33,580 nucleotides of DNA, taken from the NCBI GenBank assembly GCA_009787695.1, contig WQSW01000026.1:1-33580 (forward strand). Reading direction: 5' to 3'. Under the pieces are notes generated by a model. The model was not told the DNA's origin. It saw nothing but the letters and a program-made list of their open reading frames with translations, and did not search any database. This document shows, piece by piece, positions 9,104 through 17,129 of the stretch; the stretch's first letter is position 1, and every line of letters starts with the position of its first letter. A program made the position numbers and the translations under genes. This DNA is from Treponema sp. Its GTDB lineage: Bacteria; Spirochaetota; Spirochaetia; Treponematales; Breznakiellaceae.

Positions 9104-9592
9104 TTCGGGCGGGCTAGTGAAAAATTAGGAGTCGGTGTGATTGCCGCAAATAGCTCACAGGCTAAAAGGTGTGTGGAAAGGAATCACAGCGTTGATCAAG
9201 ACAGGCTTGTAAAGGAACTCAAGCTTTCATGGATATCGACAATAGCAGAAGCGAATCTTTATCTCGCGAAAAAATACCTCCCGAAAATGAATAAAAAATT
9301 TTCACGCCCTCCTGCGGATGAGTCTGACGCGCATGTCCCTTTGGGAAACATAAACCTGAAAGAAATTTTTTGTTTCGAATATGAACGTACAGTCAGTAAT
9401 GATTATATTATACGTTTTGAAAAACATCTGTTTCAAATTCTTAAGACTGAGAAAGCGCTTCCCAGACAGAAAGATAAAGTGCTTGTAAGAATTTTTCTTG
9501 ACGGGGCTTTATCAATTATATGGAAAGGTAAAAAACTCCTTGTTAAGGAGCTTGTAAAAAAAACAAAAAATCCTGGATGTTGCATGACCTAG
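9104..9592 (+). pseudogene. 3' fragment of an ISNCY-like transposase
   Basis: The frame carries FGRASEKLGVGVIAANSSQAK, followed by CVERNHSVDQDRLVKELKL and ISTIAEANLYL. This is the last catalytic block (the Glu in VER) and C-terminal part of an integrase-core transposase in which FGR...LGI...SPQAKGRVER is typical. Further on, VSNDYIIRFEKHLFQI and FLDGALSIIWKGK match the C-terminal beta domain. Homology starts only at about 9104 and nothing upstream in frame continues it, so the first two thirds are gone. The downstream sequence at 9597-9640 is probably the right end of that IS. This fragment is of a different subfamily from the 7551-8365 remnant, so the two are not halves of one gene. Confidence 0.8.
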
Positions 9593-9653
9593 AGGTCATT
9601 TCTACTGAACGGAAATAGGGGACATTTTAACTGACCGTTAACAAGTTTTTTTC

Positions 9654-9682
9654 TTGACAAATTTCAAATTACATAATAGACT
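9654..9682 (+). promoter_or_regulatory. Candidate promoter for the 9772 gene
   Basis: TTGACA (9654-9659), a 17-bp spacer and TAGACT (9677-9682, 4 of 6 to consensus) lie about 90 bp before the gene. The leader between them is AT-rich. AGGAGG at 9761-9766 serves as the ribosome-binding site. Confidence 0.4.
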
Positions 9683-9771
9683 ATATTAGATATATAGTGA
9701 CTACAGTTATATAAACGGTAGTACTGTTTGTATGCCTTTTTGGGTATAAGAAATTTCACGAGGAGGATTTT

Positions 9772-10059
9772 ATGAATATTAATGTGACGGATTGGACATG
9801 GGCGCAGTTGTGCGCCATCAATGATGTAGCCTTTCATAATGCGCTTATGCGGTCGGAGTTTTCAAGGGAGGTTGGCCAGAATAGACAGCGTCAAATAAAT
9901 GTGTACTGGCTGTACCCTTGGGCTTATAGTGACGAGTGTGGAAATCGTCGTTTTTCCGTCGTAGCAGCAGCGATTCGCGCTGCATGGCCTGATCATGAAT
10001 TTTTTAATTTACAGATTTTCTTGCAAGTAGCACGAGAGCGAAGATACTTAGGTCTATAA
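9772..10059 (+). CDS. Hypothetical protein, 95 aa
   Basis: I do not recognise this protein. It has 95 residues and is rich in Trp and aromatic residues (WTWAQLCAIND at the start, VYWLYPWAYSDEC mid-way). It has no signal peptide or membrane segment. A near-perfect AGGAGG lies 5 nt before the ATG, and a promoter-like TTGACA is upstream, so expression is plausible. Its codons are less AT-biased than those of the operon at 65-7280, suggesting a different origin. A perfect hairpin begins 11 nt after its stop. It sits between IS remnants and may be passenger cargo of a mobile element. Confidence 0.6.
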   Translation: MNINVTDWTWAQLCAINDVAFHNALMRSEFSREVGQNRQRQINVYWLYPWAYSDECGNRRFSVVAAAIRAAWPDHEFFNLQIFLQVARERRYLGL

Positions 10060-10070
10060 GCAATATGATC

Positions 10071-10107
10071 CATTTTGTTCGGGAAATGAAAAATCTCGAA
10101 CAAAATG
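10071..10107 (+). terminator. 11-bp perfect hairpin followed by a T-run
   Basis: CATTTTGTTCG (10071-10081) pairs perfectly with CGAACAAAATG (10097-10107) across a 15-nt loop, with a run of six T at 10113-10118. It starts 12 nt after the stop of the 95-aa gene and ends 38 nt before the next start. It may be a terminator or an attenuator between the two small genes. The loop is long for a classical terminator, so an operator palindrome is also possible. Confidence 0.5.
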
Positions 10108-10144
10108 ACATCTATTTTTTAAAAAGTATTTAGGAGAATTTTTT

Positions 10145-10498
10145 GTGATTTCTATAGAGCTTTTACCTTCAGTGAAGGATGCAGTAAGTAAACTCCCCTA
10201 TGGTCGTTTTTCTATACTACATCTTCATTTAGCTGAATATTTTGAAATGTCAGGACCACAGGCCAGAGGTTTCGGTAAACAGTTTTTTAATACTGTTACG
10301 AAAGGTTTTTTTGATACACCTACTTATACTGTAAAACCGGTTGATAGGACAAAAAATCCACAGTTATACGATAAAATTCAGAATCCTCTGTCTCGTCCGA
10401 CTTCCTTATACCCCCCAGAAATGTTGTTGAAGGATGCGACTGTTGAGCAGGCCATGGAACGAGTTTTTGAGGTTTATTTTGAACGTATTTATAAATAA
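10145..10498 (+). CDS. Hypothetical protein, 117 aa
   Basis: The protein has 117 residues with a GTG start preceded by AGGAG at 10132-10136 (8-nt spacing). The N-terminal half (SKLPYGRFSILHLH, then GFGKQFFNTVTKGFF) has the rhythm of a small winged-helix-like fold and weakly recalls DUF1413, but this is only a resemblance. The middle is basic (TVKPVDRTKNPQLYDK). The C-terminus is an amphipathic helix ending in YFERIYK. No membrane segment or signal peptide is seen. It is probably cargo together with the 95-aa gene, and the hairpin between them suggests separate or attenuated expression. Confidence 0.6.
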   Translation: MISIELLPSVKDAVSKLPYGRFSILHLHLAEYFEMSGPQARGFGKQFFNTVTKGFFDTPTYTVKPVDRTKNPQLYDKIQNPLSRPTSLYPPEMLLKDATVEQAMERVFEVYFERIYK

Positions 10499-10622
10499 TA
10501 TGCAAAATAAAATGCTATCAAATTATTATGTAATTAAAAAAAATAATATAGAAGAAAATATGGATTAAAAAAATGAAAAATGTGATATTATATATTTCAA
10601 AAACTAATTGGGAGTAGTGGAA

Positions 10623-12848
10623 ATGCGGGATGAAATAAAACAAATCATGGACGAGTTTTTATCAAGCGGAGCCTCATTGGATAATATTGATAGTCTTTCA
10701 AGTTTTCTATCAAATAAAGGCTTATTAAACTATGAAAATGTAATTGAAATTCTTATTTCTTCAAGTGGAAGAAGTGTATATCTAACACCTGATATTATAG
10801 CATTATTTCTTGTAAAATTCTCGCAAAAAGTAAAAGCCAAGTCTATTTTAGACCCATTTGCCAAATTCGGACAGGTTGCAATGTTGGCTGCTAAGGAGCC
10901 TGAAAGCCAAATTCATGCAGTTTGTTTAGACCTTAATGCTTATGCAATTATGCAGTTATTAGAACCAAAAAATGCAGCAGTTTATTCAGGAAATATACTG
11001 TATCTGGACATGAGACAAAAATATGATATTATAGTCTCAGACTTGCCATTTGGTATGACTACGAATTTTACAATTTGTAATGAAAGAATCACAGATATGG
11101 GATTGGCAGTTGTAGCAAAATGCATTAATTTGCTAAAAGATGATGGATATATCGTAGCAACATTTCCATGCAACATTATGTTTAATAAATCACTACATAT
11201 TCTGAGAAAATTCGAACAAGAGTCATTGTACATCAATGCAATTATTGATCTTCCTGTAGGTACGTACGCTCCATATACAAATATTTCCGGAAAAATTTTG
11301 GTATTTAAGAAACAAGCTGTGACAAATAGATTCGTTGCTCGGTTGTCGTCCGTAACAGAAATTGATACAATAATCAATAACTTACTTGGTGGTAATGAAA
11401 ATGATCATCCCAATCTTGGTGTATTTGTAAACCCAAACGAGTGTGCCGATTACTCTATTTATCATAGAAAAGCTAATAATGAAAAATTAGCGAAATTATT
11501 TGATGGCAGACTGCTTCCTTTAAGGGAAATATCATCCGCACAACTACCAAATAGTAATAACGAGTTTAAAGATGAGCCAAATAGTATTTATATTCCCAAA
11601 ACAGGCGTATCAAAAGTAGTTACGTCAATGAGCGATTTTGAAATTAAACCGCAAAACTATATCCAATTATTATTAAACCCCGAGTTAGTTCTTGACCGCT
11701 ATGCAGCATTCTTTTTCAACACACCAAAAGGTGTTGATGTTCGGCGCAATTATCAAATTGGACAATTACCAAGTTTTAATCTTAACACTGTACTGGATAT
11801 GGAAATTGCTTTGCCAACTATTGATATTCAAGGCGATATCATAAAGGCCAATTCGTCTGTTATAGAGCTTGAAACCCAACTTGTTGCAATCAAGCAAAAA
11901 TTAAACAAAGATCCTGCAGCGTATAAAGATATAAAATTAGAGCTTAAAAAAATCAAAAATCAGGATACACTTGAAAAATGGAATGAAACGTTACCATTTC
12001 CTATTGCATCAATTTTACGCAGATATATTGTGGCAGTAAGTGATAGGGATAAACAGGATGCTCTTTTAAATTTTTTTGAAGCTTTGTCTATTTATATATC
12101 AGCGCTATTTTTGAGTTTAATAAAACACTCGAAAGATTTTTTGGAAGGATTAGAAATACTAAAAGGTAATAAAATTGAATGCTTAAAAAATGCCACTTTT
12201 GGATATTGGGTAAGATTAAATGAAGAATATTCAAAAAAATTTAAAGAATTACTTAATAAATCAATAGAAGACAGGCAATTAGTATGTCGTGTTTTTGCAG
12301 CTGATAATTCAGAAACTATTGAAATTCTATGTAATGAAAAATTACATAAATTACTTAAAAAAGCTAGTGAAAAAAGAAATAATAAAGCACATGGTGGTGT
12401 TTTTAGCGAAAGTGTTTGTCGTAACAATGTTGGAGAATTATATGAGTTATTGTTAGAAATAAAAGCTATTTTAAATGATGCATTTGATGAATTCCAACTA
12501 ATAAGAGCAATTGGTACAGAAGTGTTATTAAAAGATTTTATAAATAATACAGTAGAACTAATAACGAGCTCAAACAGTACATTCCATACAAAAACAATCA
12601 AGTTGCCAATAGGTCTTGTTAAAGGATGTTTGTATATATATATAAATGAAACAAACACGCCAATTGATATGATTCCTCTTTTAATTATGGGTTCAACATT
12701 AGAAAAAGAAAAAAATGCTTGTTATTTTTACAATCAAACGACAACTGAAGATACAAAATATGTTTCGTATCATTATGAAGATAAACCTGAAGAGACAAAA
12801 AATGGAAATAATGTTTTTTTAGAAATCAAAGATATTATGAAAGTTTAA
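10623..12848 (+). CDS. N6-adenine methyltransferase-like / HsdS-like TRD / HEPN-like fusion protein
   Basis: The protein has 741 residues from ATG 10623, chosen because GGGAG at 10610-10614 is correctly spaced; an upstream TTG at 10608 overlaps that site. Residues 50-230 resemble HsdM: LTPDIIALFL, the SAM motif DPFAKFG (77-83), and motif IV as SDLPFG (139-144) in place of NPPF/Y. The missing first Asn may weaken or abolish methylation. Residues 375-430 resemble an HsdS half (QIGQLPSF, then IALPTIDIQGDIIKA and a coiled helix). From about 458 a helical domain starts with LPFPIASILRRY and contains RNNKAH at 585-590, matching the R-x4-6-H motif of HEPN ribonucleases. The last 90 residues look like a beta domain. 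There is no partner HsdR. It could be a modified-DNA or phage sensor coupled to an RNase (inference), or an orphan methylase. Confidence 0.75.
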   Translation: MRDEIKQIMDEFLSSGASLDNIDSLSSFLSNKGLLNYENVIEILISSSGRSVYLTPDIIALFLVKFSQKVKAKSILDPFAKFGQVAMLAAKEPESQIHAVCLDLNAYAIMQLLEPKNAAVYSGNILYLDMRQKYDIIVSDLPFGMTTNFTICNERITDMGLAVVAKCINLLKDDGYIVATFPCNIMFNKSLHILRKFEQESLYINAIIDLPVGTYAPYTNISGKILVFKKQAVTNRFVARLSSVTEIDTIINNLLGGNENDHPNLGVFVNPNECADYSIYHRKANNEKLAKLFDGRLLPLREISSAQLPNSNNEFKDEPNSIYIPKTGVSKVVTSMSDFEIKPQNYIQLLLNPELVLDRYAAFFFNTPKGVDVRRNYQIGQLPSFNLNTVLDMEIALPTIDIQGDIIKANSSVIELETQLVAIKQKLNKDPAAYKDIKLELKKIKNQDTLEKWNETLPFPIASILRRYIVAVSDRDKQDALLNFFEALSIYISALFLSLIKHSKDFLEGLEILKGNKIECLKNATFGYWVRLNEEYSKKFKELLNKSIEDRQLVCRVFAADNSETIEILCNEKLHKLLKKASEKRNNKAHGGVFSESVCRNNVGELYELLLEIKAILNDAFDEFQLIRAIGTEVLLKDFINNTVELITSSNSTFHTKTIKLPIGLVKGCLYIYINETNTPIDMIPLLIMGSTLEKEKNACYFYNQTTTEDTKYVSYHYEDKPEETKNGNNVFLEIKDIMKV

Positions 12849-12860
12849 ATTATTTAATGA

Positions 12861-12929
12861 ATAATTATTACTGTCGGTGGTGTTGGAGGTGGTGGAATAT
12901 TAACTGAGCTTGTTTTAAAAATTGTGTAA
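12861..12929 (+). pseudogene. Possible 5' remnant of a ThiF/E1-like gene
   Basis: Directly after a TGA at 12858-12860, 22 codons read IIITVGGVGGGGILTELVLKIV and then stop at 12927-12929. The run of small residues resembles the GxGGxGS nucleotide-binding loop at the N-terminus of ThiF/E1-type adenylating enzymes. No ATG is in frame, and the broken IS256 transposase begins 45 bp later. I read this as the stump of a gene cut by that insertion. The match is only one motif long, so it could be chance. Confidence 0.3.
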
Positions 12930-12973
12930 ATGACCATTAAAATGGTAGAAATACCAGAGGAGAAAACAAGGTC

Positions 12974-13690
12974 ATGGCACGAAAAAAAAAGAAAAAGAAA
13001 AGGACATTCCGGATCAGATTCTTGGTCAAATTAACTTCAAAGGACTAACCCAATATGACGTTGTAGGACAAGACGGATTAATAAAAATATTAACCGGAAA
13101 GATTCTTCAAAGAGCTCTTGAAGTGGAAATGATAGAACATTAAGGATACGAAAAAAATCTAATGTCGGTGATAACAGCGGAAACTCAAGGAACGGACATA
13201 CCGAAAAAACGGTTCTTCTGGAAAATCAGGAAACGACAATTGAAGTCCCAAGTGATCGGAACAGCACATTCGAACTGATAATAATTCCCAAACATGAAAA
13301 AATATCTCCGCTGTTTAACGATGATCAAATAATTTCAATGTATTTATTCGGAATGAGCGACCGCGACATCAAAGCTCATTTAGAGAAAATTTATAATGTT
13401 GACGTATCCCATGATCTGATAAGCCGGGTAACAAATGAAGTTTTGGAAGAAGTGAGAGAATGGCAAAACCGACCTCTTGAAAAATCATACGCATTTTTGT
13501 ATTTGGACGCTATACGTTTTAAAGGACACAAAGGCGGTAAAATTGGTCATGAAAAGCTTTTACGTGGCTTTAGGTGTCAATTTTGATGGGAAGAAGGAGA
13601 TTGCAAATTATAAAGTTCGAGGGCTATAGATAGCGCAGAATGAAGGCGCAAAATTTTGGATGGGCGTACTGGCGGAATTTAAAAACCGCA
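12974..13690 (+). pseudogene. Broken IS256-family (mutator-type) transposase
   Basis: The start MARKKKKKK at 12974 is followed by a frameshift in an A-run (about 12981-12990) into the frame KEKDIPDQILGQI. That frame hits a TAA at 13141-13143, where relatives read HLGYEK. A second shift near 13165 restores NSGNSRNGHTEKT. The frame then reads through DQIISMYLFGMSDRDIKAHL and VSHDLISRVTNEVLEEV, with EWQNRPLEKSYAFLYLDA, to a third shift near 13550. A TAG at 13627-13629 replaces the usual Trp before IAQNEGAKFWMGVL. Homology ends about 13690, roughly half-way through the protein, where a tyrosine recombinase begins. At least five lesions make it dead. Confidence 0.88.
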
Positions 13691-14205
13691 GAAGAGATTA
13701 TCAAAATTTTAAATAAAGAAAAAAATCCCAAACATCGGTTATTATTAATGCTTACTTATTCATCCGGTTTGCGTGTAAGTGAAGTTGTTTCTTTAAAAAA
13801 AGAACATATCGATTTATCACGACAGGTTATTTTTATTAAACAAGGTAAAGGCAGGAAAGATCGTTATACGATACTTTCTGAAAAAGTATTTCTTTTTATA
13901 CAAGAGTATTACGAACATTTCAAAATAGAAAAATGGATTTTTCCGGGTCAATCAGGAAAAAATCATTTGTCAATCCGCTCTGCTCAGCTTATTTTTGATA
14001 AAGTAGCCAGATGTGCTGGAATAACAAAAAAATATCTATCCATGGTTTGCGTCACACTTTTGCAACTCATCTTTTATAAAACGGAACTGATATCAGATTC
14101 TTTCAGGATCTTCTTGGTCATACCAGTATACGCACTACAGAACGTTACACCCATGTTGCAAAACGAAGCATTCTTAAAATAAAAAGCCCGCTTGATACTA
14201 TTTAA
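13690..14205 (+). pseudogene. Broken tyrosine recombinase (phage-integrase/Xer type)
   Basis: The catalytic domain runs from LKTAEEIIKILNKEK through YSSGLRVSEVVSLK (first catalytic Arg). After a one-base slip in a seven-A run at 14026-14032 the homology continues as HGLRHTFATHLL, then a TAA at 14077-14079, then GTDIRFFQDLLGHTS and TTERYTHVAKR (catalytic Tyr), with the end at 14205. The N-terminal SAM-like domain is missing where it abuts the IS256 remnant. The order of R, H-x-x-R, H and Y motifs is canonical, so the family call is firm even though the gene is inactive. It may be the leftover integration gene of an older element. Confidence 0.85.
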
Positions 14206-14207
14206 TC

Positions 14208-14228
14208 AACACAAACGGAGTTTGCGTT
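14208..14228 (+). repeat. Imperfect inverted repeat after the recombinase
   Basis: AACACAAAC (14208-14216) and GTTTGCGTT (14220-14228) pair in 8 of 9 positions around GGA. No T-run follows, so it is a weak terminator candidate or a remnant of a recombination site. Confidence 0.3.
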
Positions 14229-14256
14229 ATCTCTATTGCTGCGTTAACTCTTTTTC

Positions 14257-14285
14257 TTGACATTCTTATTCTATTATTATACAAT
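14257..14285 (+). promoter_or_regulatory. Strong candidate promoter for the toxin-antitoxin pair
   Basis: TTGACA (14257-14262), exactly 17 bp, then TACAAT (14280-14285). AAGGAG at 14291-14296 precedes the antitoxin ATG at 14302. Such pairs usually repress their own promoter. Confidence 0.75.
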
Positions 14286-14301
14286 AAAGCAAGGAGTTTT
14301 T

Positions 14302-14508
14302 ATGAATACAGTTACATTATCTAATAATAATCAGTTAAATTTTCCCAATAATATACGCGAAATTTATGGTTTAGAAGCTGGAGATACTTTTGAATTCATT
14401 TCTTATAATAATAGAATTGAACTAATCCCGTTAAAACCAATAAAAAAAATGAAAGGTTTATTTCAAGGAATAGATACAAATATTATACGGGAAGATGACA
14501 GAATATGA
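14302..14508 (+). CDS. AbrB/SpoVT-type antitoxin (VapB-like)
   Basis: The protein has 68 residues. VTLSNNNQLNFPNNIREIYGLEAGDTFEFI is the swapped-hairpin AbrB/MazE-type DNA-binding fold (split here as VTLSNNNQLNFPNNIREIY plus GLEAGDTFEFI). The C-terminal tail (MKGLFQGIDTNIIREDDRI) is the usual toxin-binding segment. ATG 14302 is chosen because AAGGAG ends 5 nt before it. A longer reading from TTG 14257 would start inside the promoter -35 box. The stop overlaps the toxin start as ATGA, so the two are translationally coupled. Confidence 0.88.
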   Translation: MNTVTLSNNNQLNFPNNIREIYGLEAGDTFEFISYNNRIELIPLKPIKKMKGLFQGIDTNIIREDDRI

Positions 14509-14882
14509 ATATTATTGATTCATCATTTTGGCTGGAATATTTTGCTGGCACTAAAGCAGGAGATATTGTTTCTAACATAGTTGAAAACATTGACGAATTA
14601 ATAGTTCCTACAATTACACTTTATGAAGTATTTAAAAAGTTATTAATCGAGAGAAATGAAGATGATGCTCTTATGGCAGTTGGGCATATGAAACAGGGAA
14701 AAGTTATAGATATAACAGAAGAATTGTCATTATCTGCTGCTAAAATAAGTATAAAGTATAAACTACCAATGGCTGACAGTATTATTTATGCAACAAATAT
14801 GAAATATAACTGTATTTTATGGACACAAGATCAACATTTTTCCGATTTATATTCCGTTAATTATTTTGAAAAGTTAACTTGA
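14505..14882 (+). CDS. PIN-domain toxin (VapC-like ribonuclease)
   Basis: The protein has 125 residues, typical of VapC. The acidic cluster of a PIN nuclease is intact: Asp5 in IIDSSFWLEYF, Glu41 in TLYEVFK, Asp91 in PMADSIIYA and Asp109 in WTQDQHF. Such toxins cleave tRNA or rRNA at a metal site when the antitoxin is degraded. It overlaps the antitoxin by four bases. Unlike its transposase and recombinase neighbours it carries no lesion, consistent with selection or addiction holding it in place. The overlapping-stop arrangement and the consensus promoter suggest a working module. Confidence 0.9.
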   Translation: MNIIDSSFWLEYFAGTKAGDIVSNIVENIDELIVPTITLYEVFKKLLIERNEDDALMAVGHMKQGKVIDITEELSLSAAKISIKYKLPMADSIIYATNMKYNCILWTQDQHFSDLYSVNYFEKLT

Positions 14883-14916
14883 TTATTAGATAAGTTTAAC
14901 GCATTAATACTAATAT

Positions 14917-15756
14917 TTAAAATAAAAACCCCTTCATAAAATTCTCTTCCAAAATATTTTCCGCCTCCAAAGCTGTTAAGCCGCCTCTCAGCTTTGCAAT
15001 AGTATCCAAAATAAAAAGTAAATCCCTCCATGAAGAGCAAAACTCGCCTTGCCGTCTCTGATAAGGAGCATCGGTTTCAGTAAGTAATCTTTCCTGCGGA
15101 AGATGAGCGCAGCTATTAATTGCTTGTTTGTGATTTAATAAAATTGTGTTTCCGAAAGAAAAATACGTATTCACTTTTCTGCGCAAAAGAGATAAACCTT
15201 CATCTAACGTACCTGACCATGAATGAAAAATAACCGCTTTGCACTTTGAAAGTGTTTTAGTAAACGCAAAAATCTTATGGATGGCGCGTCTTATATGAAG
15301 CACTAATGGTAAATCATAGCGAAGTGCAATTTCAATTTGAGCTGAAAAATAACGCTCTTGAATAGTTTCTGTCTCTTTAAAAGAAGCGTTAAAAAGGTCA
15401 AAGCCGCACTCTCCGATTGCAATAATACGTTTTTCAGACGCTAATTTATCAAGTGTTTCCAGTTGTTCATCAAAATTTATTTCTTGATAATCGCTGAAAG
15501 CCCGCAGTTTATCATTTAGCATTTTAAATATTTGCGGATGAATACCAAAACTTGACAGCAAAGTTAATTTTTCTTTTAAAATATCGTTACGTGACAATTT
15601 TTCGTTAAATGAAAGGTCGGTCATATCACAGGCATTTCCAATCGCTAAAATATTTTTGTCAGGAAGTGTATTTTCAAGTAAATGAATGTTTTTATTCTCT
15701 GTTTTTTGCAGAGTATTGAAAAGATCAAAAGGATGGCAATGAGCGTCTGTTAACAT
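14917..15756 (-). CDS. TatD family metal-dependent hydrolase
   Basis: The protein has 279 residues. The metal ligands of the TatD TIM barrel are visible: His6 and His8 (DAHCHPF), Glu116 (IGECGFD), His154 (LVLHIRRA), His178 (FHSWSG) and Asp229 (TETDAPYQRR). Family members are 3'-5' deoxyribonucleases or amidohydrolase-fold phosphatases acting in the cytoplasm. Its ATG overlaps the stop of mgtE as TAATG, so it is translationally coupled to the transporter gene. The middle of the protein (residues 85-110) is somewhat divergent, but the length and motifs are normal. Confidence 0.88.
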   Translation of the reverse strand: MLTDAHCHPFDLFNTLQKTENKNIHLLENTLPDKNILAIGNACDMTDLSFNEKLSRNDILKEKLTLLSSFGIHPQIFKMLNDKLRAFSDYQEINFDEQLETLDKLASEKRIIAIGECGFDLFNASFKETETIQERYFSAQIEIALRYDLPLVLHIRRAIHKIFAFTKTLSKCKAVIFHSWSGTLDEGLSLLRRKVNTYFSFGNTILLNHKQAINSCAHLPQERLLTETDAPYQRRQGEFCSSWRDLLFILDTIAKLRGGLTALEAENILEENFMKGFLF

Positions 15757-17099
15757 TATAAATGAAAGAAAAGTTTTGCAAACGAGAAATAAATAATCAG
15801 CGAGACAGCGTCTACTATGGTTGTAAGAAGCGGGGCTGACATAATTGCAGGGTCAATTTTTAATCGCTTTGCAAGAATCGGAAGAATGCCGCCGACTGTT
15901 TTTGCCATTAGTATCGTGCAGAAAAGAGACAGAGTAACAGTCAGGCAAAGCATCCAATCATGTTTATTAATTATAAAAACACGGAGGAAGTTTACTATTC
16001 CCAATCCAAAACCGCATAATATTCCGACACGTAATTCTTTCCAAAGTATAATTAAAATGTCACCTAACCCGATTTCACCTACTGCCATACCGCGTACTAT
16101 AAGTGTCGAAGATTGCGAGCCTGCAATACCGCCTGTGTTCATAAGTATCGGTATAAACGACATTAAAATCGGAAGAACCATCAATCCGTTTTCAAAACTG
16201 GAAATGATAGAACCTGTTATGGTTGCAGAAAGCATTAGGATCAACATCCACAGAAAACGGTTTTTTGCATGATGAAAAACCGATGTTTTAAGATATGTCT
16301 CGTCAGACGGAACAAGAGCTGCCATCTTCTCAATATCTTCGGTGTTTTCTTCAACGATAACATCAACGATATCGTCAACTGTTATTATTCCGACTAACCT
16401 TTGTTCTTTATCAACAACAGGCATTGCAAGAAGATTATATTTTTTAAATTGATCTGCAATTACTTCTCTGTCATCGTGTGTGTATGCAAAAACTAAATTT
16501 GAATCCATGATGTCTTCAATTAGTTCATGAGGTTTTGCAAGTAAAAGCGTTTTTGCAGAAATCACTCCTACAAGCAATCTGTCTCTGCGTATCACATAAC
16601 AGTTATAAATTGTTTCTTTGTTAAGCCCTGTGGCGCGTATTGTGTCAAACGCTTCGCGTACTTTGGCATCTTCGCGTAAATCAACATATTCTGTTGTCAT
16701 AATGCTGCCCGCAGAATCTTCCGGGTATTGTAAAATCTGGTTGATTAGTTTGCGTTTTTCAGGCATCACGTTATTTAAAACGCGCTTAACAACATTGGCA
16801 GGCATTTCTTCGATAAAGTCTACAGCATCGTCAACAAAGAGCTTGTTCATGATTTCGCCGATTTCAGTGTCGGTATGAACTTCAATTATCAGCTGCTGAT
16901 AATCACTGTCCATGTAGGCGAAAACATCGGATGCAATCGCTGTCGGAAGAATTCTGAAAATCTGGATTATTTTTTCTTTTTCAAGTTCAGCCAATATTTC
17001 CGCTATGTCTACGGTGTTCATGTCGGAAAGTAAAATTTTTAATTTTGATATATCAATGGAACCATCGTTGATTAATGCTATCATTTCTTCTTTGTCCAT
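15756..17099 (-). CDS. mgtE: Magnesium transporter MgtE
   Basis: The protein has 447 residues, the normal size. An N-terminal helical MgtE domain (about 1-125, including VDFIEEMPANVVKRVL) is followed by two CBS domains (about 130-250, with LLAMPVVDKEQRLVGIITV) and a five-helix membrane domain from about 275. The signature NTGGIAGSQSSTLIVRGMA lies in the first part of that domain. MgtE is a homodimeric Mg2+ channel gated by Mg2+ binding between the cytosolic domains. The gene leads a two-gene operon with the TatD gene and has its own promoter and GAGGG ribosome-binding site. It is divergent from murC. Confidence 0.95.
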   Translation of the reverse strand: MDKEEMIALINDGSIDISKLKILLSDMNTVDIAEILAELEKEKIIQIFRILPTAIASDVFAYMDSDYQQLIIEVHTDTEIGEIMNKLFVDDAVDFIEEMPANVVKRVLNNVMPEKRKLINQILQYPEDSAGSIMTTEYVDLREDAKVREAFDTIRATGLNKETIYNCYVIRRDRLLVGVISAKTLLLAKPHELIEDIMDSNLVFAYTHDDREVIADQFKKYNLLAMPVVDKEQRLVGIITVDDIVDVIVEENTEDIEKMAALVPSDETYLKTSVFHHAKNRFLWMLILMLSATITGSIISSFENGLMVLPILMSFIPILMNTGGIAGSQSSTLIVRGMAVGEIGLGDILIILWKELRVGILCGFGLGIVNFLRVFIINKHDWMLCLTVTLSLFCTILMAKTVGGILPILAKRLKIDPAIMSAPLLTTIVDAVSLIIYFSFAKLFFHL

Positions 17100-17129
17100 A
17101 AAGGTCCCTCGTTTAAATCTGATATTTTT

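Noticed and set aside
13640-13690. ATG 13640 as the start of the tyrosine recombinase
   Set aside because: The first 16 codons are out-of-frame IS256 transposase sequence. Recombinase homology begins only at about 13690.
14206-14256. Integron attachment site near the recombinase (repeated GCGTTAtC/GCGTTAaC)
   Set aside because: The repeats do not fit the GTTRRRY core, the recombinase shows no integron-integrase-specific insert, and no gene-cassette array follows.
14257-14301. TTG 14257 as an upstream start of the antitoxin
   Set aside because: It lies in the -35 box of the promoter and lacks a ribosome-binding site, whereas ATG 14302 has AAGGAG.
65-14882. CRISPR array or prophage in the accessory island
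   Set aside because: No regularly spaced repeats, and no capsid, portal, terminase or tail genes were seen on either strand.
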